Below, piece after piece: positions 40,469-52,469 of a stretch of DNA of 64,000 nt. Position 1 is the stretch's first letter. Each line of letters starts with the position of its first letter. Both the position numbers and the translations under genes were made by a program. The notes under the pieces are model-generated. The model ran no database searches and was not told where the DNA came from. It saw only the letters and a program-made list of their open reading frames with translations. Source of the DNA: an uncultured Clostridium sp. (GTDB lineage: Bacteria; Bacillota; Clostridia; TANB77; CAG-508); assembly GCA_946545035.1 (NCBI GenBank), contig CAMNND010000001.1, positions 1 to 64,000 of the forward strand, given 5' to 3'.

Positions 40469-40709
40469 TATTATTTCAAGACTGCAGGTTACAAAAAAGG
40501 ATAGTAATGAAAAAGAATTTATTCCAATAGGAGCTTATAGCGACAATGTTATTATTTCAGATAATAACAGAAAATTTTCATTAACTCAATTATATGATTA
40601 TCTTAAAACATTTTTTAATAAAAGAATGTTTTCATGATATGATTATAAGCTCCCTGATGATAGTAGTAAGATTATTGAGTTTTATCAAATAGATAATAAT
40701 AATGATTAA
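40461..40709 (+). CDS. Small tail-module protein (82 aa)
   Basis: ATG at 40461 lies inside the end of the previous gene. One TGA Trp (MFSWYDYKL); TAA stop. The sequence (SRLQVTKKDSNEKEFIPIGAYSDNV split by short strands, then FSLTQLYDYLKTFFN) resembles small linker domains that precede fibre regions. Function unknown. Confidence 0.55.
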
Positions 40710-40724
40710 ATAAAGGAGGATAAA

Positions 40725-43700
40725 ATGGCGACAGTATTATCAACACTTTATCCTCCTCTAATTGGAACTTTTCAACCAGCTTTTGAATATGACGAAGGAC
40801 CAGAAATTACATTTACTATTTCTAATTATAATTCATATTTAGGAATTAATCATTTACATATCTCTTTAGTTAATCAAAAAACTAATCAAAATGCTTTAGC
40901 AACCAATTCAAATAATGCGTTTTCTGTTCCAACAGGAACTTATTTAATTGATGGTATTTGAATTGTCCCATTTCAGGATAGTTATTTTAATGAATTTGAT
41001 ACTGAAAATAATCTATATAAAATAAAAATCCCTAAAACTATTTTAAAAAATCAGGCTACAGAATTCGTAATTGACTATTACTATAAAGTTCAATTAAGAT
41101 TTGATTGCGTTACAGACGATATTATAGCTTCCGCAAATGTTTCTGGAACAGTTTTTAATTCTACTTATTTAAACATTTTCAGAAGTTATTTTTCTGAATG
41201 ATCTAGTATTTCATTATTAAAAGCAGTCCCGCATACAGAAATTCAGTTAACAAATTTTACCATTGTTAACTCTAATGGGATAGCTAACGATAATTTAAGA
41301 AATAAAAAAACACCTCAATTTACACCAGGCGTTATTCCAATTGTTGGTAAATTAGTATTTTTTAAAGATAATAAAACAATTAATGCAACAGATGCGGGAA
41401 AAGAGTGGATAAAAGACTATCAAATAAAAATTTTTAGAGAAGAAGATGATAATTCTCAAAATTTAATTTTAGATAGTGGTATCATTTATCCAGATGCCTA
41501 TAAATTTAGTGAAAACAATTTAAATATTTCTTCTATTTCTCAATCCAGCTATTGGACAAATAATTTTTCTTATTTAGCTGATTTAACAGATAAGGATCCT
41601 AATTATAATTACATATTAAATATAACAATTCATACAAAAAATAATTTTACCGCAGAAGAATCTTTTAACTTTAAATTAATAAATGCTTTATTTACACCAA
41701 ATTGAACTTGATCTTTTAATAAGAAAAAGCTTCCTTATTATGGAGACATAATAGAAAAGATAGTAACAGAAGAAGATGGAGAAATTAGCGGAGAAGTTAA
41801 AGTTGAACCAGAATTAGACACTCAATCAACAAATTATTTGTATCAACAAGAGCCTGGATATATGTTTATTCGCCGAGCCGATAGTTTAAGTGATTTTAAA
41901 AATTGAAGTATTATAAAATGTGTAGCTTGTTCTACTCCTTTACAACCAGTTAAATTTACAGATAAAACTGTAGGTAGCTTAGTGAGATATAGATATTCCG
42001 CGCAATATTTGTGCTTTAGAGGCGGTGTTCAAACATCTGTTAATAAAAGTCCTATAATTATTTATCCTGACTTTCATGACATTCTAATTAGTGCTGGAGA
42101 TAGACAATTAGCAATTAGATACGATGGACAAATTAACTCTATGACTCCTGTTGTAAATAGAGTTAAAATAGACACTCTTGGCGGACGTTATCCTAAATTT
42201 GCAGAAAATGCTAAATTAAATTATAAGCAATTTAATCTATCTGGATTAATAGTAGCAGAAAGTGATTATAATAGAAAGTTTTTAAATGATTTAGATTATT
42301 CAGATGATATGCACGCCTATGATAATGCTCAAAAAGGAACCTATATAGTTCGCAATGATACAGTTTTAGAAAATTTTGATTCTGAACACAAAAAAGGAAC
42401 TTATACAAAGGATATTGAAAATAAAACATCATGGATTGATAAAGAAAAAGAGTCTTCTCAAAAAAATACTAGTCACGATATTTATCCTTCAAATAATTGA
42501 TGGTGAGAACGAAAATTTAGAGAAGAAGCTGTTAAATGATTAAATAATGGTCAGCCAAAACTTTATCGTTCTATGACAGAAGGAAATATGATTGTTATGT
42601 TAGACGGTATTTCTCTAACTCCAAACAATCAATTAGGGCGAAGAATTTGAAATTTTTCTTGTACTGTATATGAAATTGGAGACGGGTATAATCTTGAGTT
42701 ATTAGATAGTCTTAATATTTTTAATATTCAAAATGAATATGAGCAAAAAAATATTGACTTAGAAGAAAAATATGGAGAAGATATTGACTCTGATTCTTTG
42801 ATTAGAAAAACGGTTACTGAATTAGGACAACAATATGAAATCCAAGCAATAAAAGATACTCAAAATAATTATAAAGGATTAGTAGAAAATGTTATTGTCA
42901 ATAATATAAACTTTTTATATCAAGGTTTAGGGAAAAATTATGTATATAAAAAGAATTCAGCATTATTACATAACTTAAAGATTAATTTTACATCGCCTCC
43001 ACAGTATTATAATTTAAATTCAAATATTGAAAAGATTGATATAGAAGAATATTTTTCAAAACGAAAAGATATTGATCAATTTATAGCTACCGCAGAAGAA
43101 GATGAAGAATTCTTTTTAAATAATGATGTTGGTTTAGGATATAAAATAACTCTTTCATATTATGATTCAAGTAACGGTACTTCAACAAAAGTTCCTATTT
43201 TTGTTTCCTCAACCGATGGCCGCACAGGATATTATCAAGTTCCTTCTAATTTAATTATTTCTGAGATTGTACTATATGATGACGCTACAGCTATATTAGA
43301 TTATTCTTTAACATATAAATTAGATTACTATAATGTAGATATACCTGATTTTTATTCTCAAGAAGAAACATTAGTCGGACAAGTTAACGATTACTGGTCT
43401 TTTGGAACAAATATAAGCACTTATATTAATGAAAAATATAGAGTTTATAATTGAACAGAAGAAGATAGCTATGAATATTCTGAGGGATTAATTTATTGAA
43501 AAGGTATTAATATTGAAAGCGATCCTTACAGTATATATGAAATCAGTTATAGAGAGAGTGTCCCTGGTGTTGTTCAAGCAGGTGAAAAAAATACTTATAT
43601 AATTCCTAGAACTGGAACTTTAAATCTATTACAAAATTATGAAGTTTCTTCTTGCTGAGCCGCAGGTAGGCAAATGTTTGTTGTAGATGAAAAAAGAAAA

Positions 43701-44264
43701 CCTTACTTAGATGAATGAGAATGCGTTCTTGATGAAACAGTAACAAATCCATATGATCCTGGAAATCAAATTTCTGATGGAATATATTGATATTTAGTTA
43801 AAGGGTCCGATGATATTGATTTAGATACAGATGGTAATAATAATTATGTTTTAGTAAAAATTCGTGTGGCAGATGGTAATCTTTATATTGTAAATAATGA
43901 TTCTGAACAAGGAACTATATTAAGCTGAGATGATTTTAATAATGGTGTCTTAGATATATATGAAGATTGATTTAATTTAGATTCAATAAGCAATTGTATT
44001 ATAGATAATATTAAACAACCTGATTACAATAAAGTCTATAGAATTATTGATAATAATTTTGTTTCTTATTATATGATTTATTATTTAAATCAAGGATGAT
44101 ACCCAATAGATTTTATTGATAATTCAAATCAAGATGTTATGCAAGCAAAGGTTCCCGTTTCTGGTTTAATCGAATATAAAGCCGATATTTACAAACAGGG
44201 ATGAGAAATCTTAAATGGGCAAAAACGAAACATAAGCGCTACCAATAGTGATAATAATGGTTAA
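40725..44264 (+). CDS. Distal-tail/baseplate protein (1179 aa, TGA = Trp)
   Basis: ATG at 40725 after AAAGGAGGA. It is beta-rich throughout, beginning with fibronectin-like repeats (FEYDEGPEITFTISNYNSY, then LHISLVNQ). Near residue 615 it has TEGNMIVMLDGISLTPNN followed by GRRIWNFSCTVYEIGD, a pattern known from distal-tail proteins of Clostridia-type phages. TGA encodes many Trp, including WWWERK at about 42498. Much longer than classical Dit proteins, so it is probably a Dit-like core with added carbohydrate-binding or Ig-like domains. It lies between the giant tip protein and the hub. Confidence 0.62.
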
Positions 44265-44280
44265 AAAGGAGGTAAAATAA

Positions 44281-47034
44281 ATGCGTAAATTTTATCCTTA
44301 TCTTGAAGAATCTTATTATCCTAACTTGAATGAAGAATATGAAAAACAACAATTTTTATATTCTCTAAATAAAATTGTTAATCAAAAACAATATGTTAAA
44401 ATAACTTTATTAAATTGAGAAGAAGATCCCATCAAAGAAATTGATGGGATCATTTCCTCTGGTAGTATTAATAAAGATGGAAACAGTGCAGTTCGAAGAT
44501 CTTGTAACTTATCTTGCTCGGTTAATGGTGGCGCTTATAATATTGATAATATAGAAATGGACTTTGCTTTAAATAAAAAAGTCTTTATTGAAATAGGCAT
44601 TGAAAATGTTACAAATAAATATCAAGATTATCCTATTTTATGATTCCCGCAAGGAGTTTTCTATATTAACTCATTTAGTGTAAATTCTTCTACCTCTTCT
44701 GCTGTTAATCTTAACTTATCTTTAAAAGATAAAATGTGTCTATTAAATGGAGATATAGCAGGACAATTACCCGCAACAGTTCGATTTGATATGATGACAA
44801 CCCAATTATCAGATGGGTCTGTCGTTGAACAAAAAGTTTTATATTATAATATTATATCGGAATTATTAAATCATTGGGGCGGAGAAGATTTAAATAATAT
44901 TATTATTCAAGATATTCCATTAAGAATTCGTAAAGTTGTTCAATGACAAGGAGAAAATCCTATTTATTTAAAACAAGGAGGATTTGACGTTGTCGATGTA
45001 GATGATGTTGACACCAATTCATATAGCATCTCTATAGAAGTACCAGAAGATAAAGAGAATTGATCTGAATATTCCATGGGAGACGATATAGGCTATGTCT
45101 ATAGTGATTTTGTTCCTTTAAATGAGATCACTGGAGCTGCGGGGAGCACTATTTGCTCAGTTTTAGATGAAATAAAAAATCAATTAGGTAACTATGAATA
45201 TTTTTATGATGTATTTGGTATTTTTCATTTTAGAGAAATAAAAAATTATTTAAATGAAACTCAAGCAAGTACAATCTTACAAGAATCCGCAAATACTGGC
45301 CGACATGTAAATTTGAATGAGGGTCAGTTTTTATTAGATGGAGGGTCTGAAACTCAATATTTAATAGAAACGACTGTTCCAAAAACAGTTTATAATTTTG
45401 ACTCAAATGAAAACTTAACTTCTATTAGTGTAACTCCTAATTACAGTAATATAAAAAATGATTTTATCATAGATGGAATCAAAGAAAGCACAGCTTCTGA
45501 TTCTCAATATGCTTTGAGATATAGATGTGTAATAGATGAAAAGCCAGAAATTTTAGGTACAAAAGATAATAAACCTTATTATGGAGTATTTGATAATATA
45601 ATTTACTACACTTATCCAGAAGAATTTGAAGGTCAAACTATTGCAGAAACCAATAAATTAAGTTGTTTTCATGAATTCTGAGCCGGATCAGAAGAAGAGC
45701 CTTATTTAATTTTACCAAATGTTGGTATAGCAGATCATATATATCGACTTGAAGAAGATGGCATATCTACTTTCTGAAGATGAGACGGCATTGTATATAA
45801 ACCTGTTTATTTAAATTTAAATGAAGATGAATTAGAAGAATATAATTCTCAATTTTATAGTGTTAGTTCAATTAAAGAATTATTATCTTTATATCAAAAT
45901 TTTAAAACAGATCAAATAAAAATAGAAAATGAATATAATGAAACAGGTAATCAAGCTGAATATCTAAGAGCGCTAGAACTTTTAAATATTGATTTTATTG
46001 ATAAATTAAATCGTATTATAAAAGATTTACCTGAAAAAGCTAATAATTGAATTCTAGAAAAAAAGATTAATTTATTTAAAGATAATGTTGATGTAATAAT
46101 ACAAGTATTAAAAAATATTTTAATTGAAAATAACATTTTAATAGAAGAATCAGAAGAAGAAGAGCAAGAAGAAAAAGAAATTGAAGATTTATCTGAAAAT
46201 ACAGATAAACCTTTTACTTTGACCCGAGAACCAATCTTATACAGTTCTTCTCTAAAAGATCCTTATACAAAAGAAATATTAGGTCCTTATTATGCTAATG
46301 ACTGACGTACTGCATTATTAATTTATGGATTACAGGCCAGTATTAATGGTACAGATCCAGGACCTTATTTTGACGATCTAGAATATGCTTGGCCAGAAGA
46401 ATACGATCTCCGCAGAGAAAATCAATGCTTCTATGGAGAAAAAGAAGATAAATCTGTTCATTATAAAACTTTAACATCAGGTAAATTTTATTTTGATATA
46501 ATTGATGCAAATTCATCTTCTCTTGGAGAATTTAGTGTTCAAAATATTGGTCGAAGAACAAGTGTAATTTTTAATGATAAAGTTAATTGTTTATTTGAAC
46601 CAGAAATTCCAAATATTGTTTTTCTAAATACAGATAACCCAAAAGTAAACTGATCTGATAATACGACCATTACAGAATTAAGAACTATTACAGATATGGC
46701 AGAAATGTTAAAGCAACAGCGTCAAGAATGTATCAATAACGGACAACCATATCTTCAAGTATCAAATGAGATATATAATAACTTATCTATTGGAGGATAT
46801 TTAAACGATGCATATTCAGCATTAAGATATGAATTGTTTTCACATACTTCTTATCAAAAAGTTGTATCCATAAGTGCTTTGCCGGTTTTTTATTTAGAGC
46901 CCAATAGTCGAGTTGCATTAAGTGACCCTACAACAAATACTTATGGAGATTTTATAGTACAAAATATTAGTTTAACGCTTGGTCCAGGAGCTAATTTATC
47001 TGCGACGTTAAATGAAGCATTAGAGAGATTATAA
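44281..47034 (+). CDS. Tail hub / Tal-like protein (917 aa, TGA = Trp)
   Basis: ATG at 44281 after AAAGGAGG. The first 250 residues look like the hub domain of phage tail-associated proteins (YVKITLLNWEEDPIKEIDG, NSAVRRSCNLSCSVNG, FPQGVFYINSFSVNSS, NLSLKDKMCLLNGD, ELLNHWGG). The middle is acidic and helical (EESEEEEQEEKEIEDLS). The C-terminal part returns to hub-like sequence (LEPNSRVALSDPTTNTYGDF, then LTLGPGANLSATLNEALERL). No lytic enzyme domain is evident. A perfect hairpin lies inside the gene at 44425. Confidence 0.65.
44425..44451 (+). other. Intragenic perfect hairpin
   Basis: GATCCCATCAA-AGAAA-TTGATGGGATC, an 11-bp perfect stem with a 5-nt loop, 144 bp inside the hub gene. The coded sequence is DPIKEIDGI, where a symmetric protein motif may partly cause the symmetry. 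Confidence 0.5.
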
Positions 47035-47047
47035 GGAGGTGCTTAAG

Positions 47048-47983
47048 ATGGCAGTAACCTATGGTATGGGGCAATATCGTATGAAACGAGGAACTCCTTA
47101 TATAACTAAACTAAACGGAGAAAATTCTATTACTCCTCAATTTATAGAAGTACAAACTAATACGTATACATATAAAGATGTATATTTTAATTTAGGAAAT
47201 GAAACAATTCAATATGGTCATACTTATTATTTGGAATTAACTTTACCACGGCACGTTCAGTATACAAGTGATATTGATATTAAAATTTGTGGTACTGCAA
47301 ATGGTACAATAGATATTACTAATCAGTATCAAAATATAAAACAAATTATAGTTCCAAATTCTTTAGTAAGTACAAATTTTTACCAAGACGTATTACTATA
47401 TGAATATAATAACAAAACAGAAGTGGGACTTGTCACTAATGCAACAGATAATACTGTAGGGCATGTTTTTAAAAATAATAACAATTATTTTTTAATAACA
47501 CAAAACGGTAAACCTCAATTAGAGAAATATCAACCTTTAAAAGTTATTGAATCTTGAAAATTAAAAGAAATGGATGAAGATACTATTACTTATAATATGA
47601 TTTTTTCTCCAAAATTTGATTCTATTAATTATTCTTATTTATATTTAGAAATAGATAGAAATAATGATTGGAATACTAGTATTGAATATATTGAAAATGA
47701 TAAAACTTATAAAGGTCTTTTTATTGACATTAATAATGCTAAATTAGATATTTATGAAGTAAATAATCTTTTAAATAATGATACATGTATTCCACAATCT
47801 TCTTTAAATCATATTGGTGTATGAGGCCATCCTGAAATGTATTTAGCTATCAATGGAGAACAAATTCAAATTGGAAAAAATGGTTTCTATGAATTAGATG
47901 ACTTCAATATTACAAATTTAGGCATAGTTGTTAAAGATGAAAATATTGATAGATTCAGTATTGATTATGAATTTGCAACTTAA
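47048..47983 (+). CDS. Tail-module protein, unknown (311 aa)
   Basis: ATG at 47048, nine bases after AAGGAGGT; a GTG at 47039 overlaps the binding site. The protein is beta-rich and Asn/Tyr-rich (TYYLELTLPRHVQYTSDIDI, YLYLEIDRNNDWNTSIEY). Trp is coded by TGA at two positions (IESWKLKE, GVWGHPE) and TGG at one. It follows the hub directly and so probably joins the baseplate periphery. No family recognised. Confidence 0.6.
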
Positions 47984-48005
47984 AAGAAAGGGGAGGTAAA
48001 ACATT

Positions 48006-49751
48006 ATGGCTTTAGAAAGTTTTTATGGTGGAAAGCCTGGCTATTCCCCTGTCATTAAAGGTACTTTTAAGTATATTAGTGAAAATGATAGTAAATATCG
48101 AAACTTAACAGAAGACCAAAAAAATGCGGCAAAGGCTGCAAATGAAGTTATGAATCTCTGTTTTCAGGATCCTGAATATAAAGATGTTTGATATGGAGAG
48201 ATATGTATTATTAGTTCAGACTCTATGTATGATGCTAATAATGGCAAGATTTTTAGACGTACTTTAAAGAAACAATCTTCTTTAGATGAAACTTATGGAA
48301 GTCTATATGCGGAATATCTTGGACAAATAGTCGGTATGCCTGGTGGTTTACCAAAAGTTGTATTTAATACTATTGATACAGTTAAAAATCAAGCTGCCAA
48401 TGCAGAAAATGATATTTGGTATCCAACTGGTGTAGATGATAATAACGTAGTAGAAACAGATTATAAACCTATAGATGATACAAGTACGACTTCATACCCC
48501 GCAACTTTAAGTGGGTCAGAGGGTATAGAGTTTGTACCTGGTATGCAAAAAAATAATAATGTTACAATCTATAATGACAATCTTCAATATACTTGGTTAC
48601 AGATATTAGATCCACAATCTAATCAATATGAAGCAGATGGTAGCGCTTCAACTCTTCAAATAGGTCTTAAAATTCCTTATTTATATCTAGATACTCCAAC
48701 AATTACTCCTGTCTCATATTTTAATGATCCAAAAATAACTGAATCAGATATAGGTCAAGATAATAAGCATCATCCATTTTATAGAAAATATAATATTTCT
48801 ATTCCAGATGGTCTTAGAGGACTTGGAATAAAAAATTTAAGAATAGAAACAAAAGAAAGTCTACAAGGAACTAACCTTCTAGATCCCACAGCTGAAAATT
48901 TCTTTAGTTATGATGCTAGTAAACGCAACATTATTATAAAAGAAGATGCGCTATATGACCTTACAAATTATAATAATGATAGTCCTTTTTGAGTTTATGA
49001 TTTAGATGTACCGAATAAAACAGATGAAAGCTTAATGGATAGTAGTTCTTATACTTGTTATGCGGGAGATTATCATAAAATTTCAGATGTTACTTTAAAC
49101 TCAAATGGTTCTCTAAGTTTTACTTCAAACTATGGAGAAACCATTACCACAAAAAATAAATTAAAATGGATTACTGGAACAGAAGTTGTTACAGATGTAG
49201 ATCAAAATGATTATGGTAAATTTACTATTAATTATAATTTTAATCCATCAAGTAATAATTCTTCTGTTAATCAAAATAAATCTGATACTTATCATTTACC
49301 TTTTGTAAAAAGAATTTTTGCTTATACTTCTTCTGAAGAAAAAGATGGAGAAGAAATTAAAATTGAATTAGTTAATGGAGATGGTGGAATAAGAACTTTA
49401 ACATTAGAAAAACCAACAACTCCAAATACGCCAGCAGAATCTTATTCTTTAAAATATCCTACTTCAGTAAAAATTATAGAAAAAGCCAATGATGACCAGT
49501 ATTATTTCTTACAAGCAGAATATAATGATGGAGATAAAAAAGAACTAGGTCGAGTTGGATTAAGAGCTAGTATTGATGGAATAGCTTCAACTATATATGT
49601 CGGCCAATTAAATTCAAATGGAAACATTGAACGAATACCAGAATATCTTCCTGATAATGTTAGAGAAGAAGCTCTTGTATTAGTTGATGAAATGGTTGCG
49701 GTTACTGATAATATAACCTCTAATCTTTTTCCATCTTTTAATGTTTCTTAA
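48006..49751 (+). CDS. Baseplate / receptor-binding-like protein (581 aa)
   Basis: ATG at 48006 after AAAGGGGAGG. The opening (ESFYGGKPGYSPVIKGTF) resembles a common tail-tip protein of phages infecting gut Clostridia, in which a FYGGRPG-type motif starts the protein. The rest is beta-rich with no catalytic signature. Trp uses TGA at VWYGE and PFWVYD and TGG elsewhere (DIWYPT, YTWLQI, LKWITG). TAA stop. Confidence 0.6.
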
Positions 49752-49772
49752 TGTTCAAAAAGGAATTTAATC

Positions 49773-50123
49773 ATGTGAATTAAACAATATAAATATCCTT
49801 TTACCGATGTTATGGAAGATAATAAAATTGTATTATCTTTTGAAAATGTAAAATTTGTTCAAATAGGAATGGAGTGCCCGCATTCCATTCCTATTTTTTT
49901 ATATGATAATGAATTAACAGATATAAATAATAAAACTTTAAATACGCAGATAGAAATTAGTGAAACTCTTAATGGGACAGTAATTTCAAATTATTCTTAT
50001 AAAATAAATTCCTCAGATATTCTGGAATTTAATAATTTAAATAAAAAAAATTTAACTATAAAAATAGAGAATCCAGAAGATCCATATACTATTATTACAA
50101 TAGCTTATGAAAAGGAGGATTAG
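49773..50123 (+). CDS. Small tail-module protein (116 aa)
   Basis: ATG 49773 (second codon TGA = Trp, MWIKQYKYPF) after AAAAAGGA. It reads as a beta sandwich (NKIVLSFENVKFVQIG, TQIEISETLNGTVISNYSYK). The TAG stop lies in the same frame as the next gene, only two codons before its ATG. A terminator-like hairpin is inside the gene at 49862. Function unknown. Confidence 0.55.
49862..49900 (+). other. Intragenic terminator-like hairpin
   Basis: AATAGGAATGGA-N10-TCCATTCCTATT is directly followed by TTTTT. It is a 12-bp perfect stem and U-tract inside the coding region of the gene at 49773, 89 bp after its start. It could act as an attenuator when ribosomes do not follow RNA polymerase closely. 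Confidence 0.6.
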
Positions 50124-50129
50124 AGAATT

Positions 50130-50639
50130 ATGCCAACTCAAAAATTAATACATCAATTTAAAGACCCTAATAATAATAACTGAGTTAAATTTTGAACCTT
50201 TAATGAAAATGGAAACAACAAAATTGAACTCAGTTCAAATGTTAGTGTAGATAGTAACAATTTAACTAATATAAATAGTCTAATTCAAAAAGTAACCAAC
50301 CCAGAGTTGCCGCAATCTTTTTGAAAAGTAGTTTCTACTGAAACTAATGGATATGCGCCAAAAGGGCAAGCTAATTGTTTTCTTTATATAAATGAAGATG
50401 GTAATGCTCAATGGGTTAATCCAAAATATGATAAAATTACTTACAGTATAACAACAAATGTTCAAAAACCTACGGAAGAAATCATAGGACAAGTTCGAGA
50501 AGATGGAAAAAAGAATATTTTACAACCTAGAGGACAAAGCACTACGGATTTCATATTAGATTTAAACGATTTCTTATGAAATAATGTTTCTGTTACTCTT
50601 GGGAGTGTTAATAATTCTACTCCTTTAACTATTTCCTAA
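50130..50639 (+). CDS. Tail-module protein, unknown (169 aa)
   Basis: ATG at 50130, ten bases after AAAAGGAGGA, which lies in the end of the previous gene. Trp is coded by TGA (NNWVKFWTF, SFWKVV, FLWNNV) and once by TGG (AQWVNP). The N-terminal sequence (HQFKDPNNNNWVKFWTFNEN) suggests a small beta domain. The tail resembles parts of phage minor tail proteins (GQVREDGKKNILQPRGQST). Function unknown. Confidence 0.55.
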
Positions 50640-50707
50640 TGTTGGGCAAAACTCTATAAAAGAAATATTGTAAATTATAATTAATAATGATTGAAAGGAG
50701 ATGTAAT

Positions 50708-51199
50708 TTGAGTGATTTTAATAACTTATTAACACATTATCCTTTACAAGAATTAATTACAATATTTTTTCTTTTTGCGTCTGTTGTAATTTCAATTTGA
50801 AAAATGTATGATTTTTTTAATCAAAAATACAATGAAGCATTAGAAAAAAGAGAAAATGAAATAGAATGAAAAGAAAAAATATCTAATGCTCTAAATGATC
50901 TTGATTCTAAAATAGATAATCTTAATCATCAAAATCAAAAAATTTATAAGAAACAAGAGCAAGTAGATGCAACATTAGCTCTTGTTCAGGAAAGAATGCA
51001 AGAAAATTCAAGGTCTTTCTTAATCGATGCTCATCATAAATTTTGTTATAAGTATAAAAAAATTGATGATTTGAATTTACAATCAATTGAGCGTAGATAT
51101 TTATATTATAAAACTGCGGGAGGAAATACTTTTATAGATCATTTAATGGAAGAAATACGTTCTCTTCCAAGAGTAAACCTACTTACAGATGAGACATAA
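50708..51199 (+). CDS. Single-TM coiled-coil protein, holin/XhlA-like (163 aa)
   Basis: The start is TTG 50708 after GAAAGGAGATG. Residues 16-32 form one membrane helix (ELITIFFLFASVVISIW, Trp by TGA). A long coiled coil follows (YNEALEKRENEIEWKEKI to QEQVDATLALVQERMQ) and a mixed C-terminal region. This layout fits XhlA-type hemolysin/holin-accessory proteins or a spanin-like anchor. It is the only clear membrane protein in the late region seen here, and no endolysin is identified next to it. A role in lysis or membrane attachment is plausible. Confidence 0.5.
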
Positions 51200-51214
51200 T
51201 GGAAGGAGGATAAA

Positions 51215-52009
51215 ATGGCTATTGAACTTAGAGCAACTATAGTTAATATGAAAACATTAACTCAAGATATTGATGACCCCATTACTGTCGGTTCTGGAGA
51301 TGCTGCAGGCTCAGTACTAAGAATTATTTTTACTCAAGAAGCTGCCGCACAATTCACTGAAAATACTAAAGTTTATCTCTCTTGATTACATCAAGAAAAA
51401 AATATAAAAGGATATAATGTATTTACAGAAGTTGTATGTCCAAATGATCCAAAATTTCCTCCTACATGAGAGATTCATTATCCTCACTCCATGTTATATG
51501 AAGGAAACGTTTTAGCTTGTATTCAAATTGTTGATGAAATTAGTATAGCTACTTCTAAAAATTTTGTTATTCATGTTTTAAAAGATCCTAATGATGGATC
51601 TGATTTTATTAATTCAAATGATTTTACTGAATTTCAAAAAGCAGTTATTACTCTTACTACAATAGGTGATCAAATTCAAAGTCAATTTAATGAACAAAAA
51701 AATGAATTTGAAAATATGCAACTTCTTTTTGAAGAAATACAAGCTCAATCATTAAATGCTCAAGAATTAGCTGAAGAAGCTAAACAAATTTCAGAAAATT
51801 CGTTAGAATTAGTTAATGCGGCTATTGAAAGAATTGATAGTTTATATCAAGAATTATCAGATTATATAATTACGCCGTCAGATTTAGCAAATTTTGTTAC
51901 ACAAGAACAAATAGCAAATTTAGTGACCATACCAGATGCAAATAGAGAACATCAAGCTCTGTGAGATGCCTTACAAATTATTGAATGAGGACTTCAGGAA
52001 GAGGGTTAA
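51215..52009 (+). CDS. BppU-like baseplate protein (264 aa)
   Basis: ATG at 51215 after GGAAGGAGGA. The first 130 residues have the pattern of the BppU N-terminal domain (IELRATIVNMKTLTQ, SVLRIIFTQEAAAQF, KVYLSWLHQEKNIKG, NVFTEVVC, TWEIHYPHSMLYEGN). This domain attaches receptor-binding proteins to the baseplate in lactococcal-type phages. A long helical coiled coil follows (QIQSQFNEQKNEFENMQ onwards), suitable for trimer formation. Trp residues are TGA (LSWLHQ, PTWEIH, ALWDAL, IEWGLQ). Confidence 0.68.
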
Positions 52010-52014
52010 AAAGT

Positions 52015-52443
52015 ATGGCACAAATGAAACTGATTTATACTACTGCTGAAAAACTTAATTCTTTAAATCTTGCAGATGGTCAAATTATTTATGTTCCTAA
52101 TGATAATATTATCGCTTTAGATATGCGGGGACAACGTTTTATTTATAAAACAATTAGGACTTTTGCTACAGATGCAGAACGTTTAAATGCAGTCTTTATC
52201 TCTCCTGGATTTTATTATGTAGAAGAAACTAATATTATTTGACGATATACCGCAAATAAAATTTGACGTCAAATAACTTCTCCAGAAAAAACGCCCATTA
52301 TTTATGGAGAAACAAAAGAAGTTTTTCCTGAAATAGGAGAAGAAGGAATTTTATTTTATACAGATAATGGTATTTATAATTGAAAACCTCAATTAAATGA
52401 ATATAATTTAATTGCAAATGCTAATACTTGAGGAAGTATTTAA
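52015..52443 (+). CDS. Small fibre-module protein (142 aa)
   Basis: ATG at 52015 after GGAAGAGGG. The N-terminus (MKLIYTTAEKLNSLNLADGQ) resembles the start of the next gene, with a phage fibre attachment motif (LADGQIIYVPND, GFYYVEETN). Trp is coded by TGA throughout (IIWRYT, IWRQI, NWKPQL, TWGSI). The C-terminus TWGSI is almost the same as that of the following fibre gene (TWGSIS), which suggests that the ends are related. Confidence 0.6.
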
Positions 52444-52469
52444 TATTAAAAGACGAAAGGAAGATGCAT

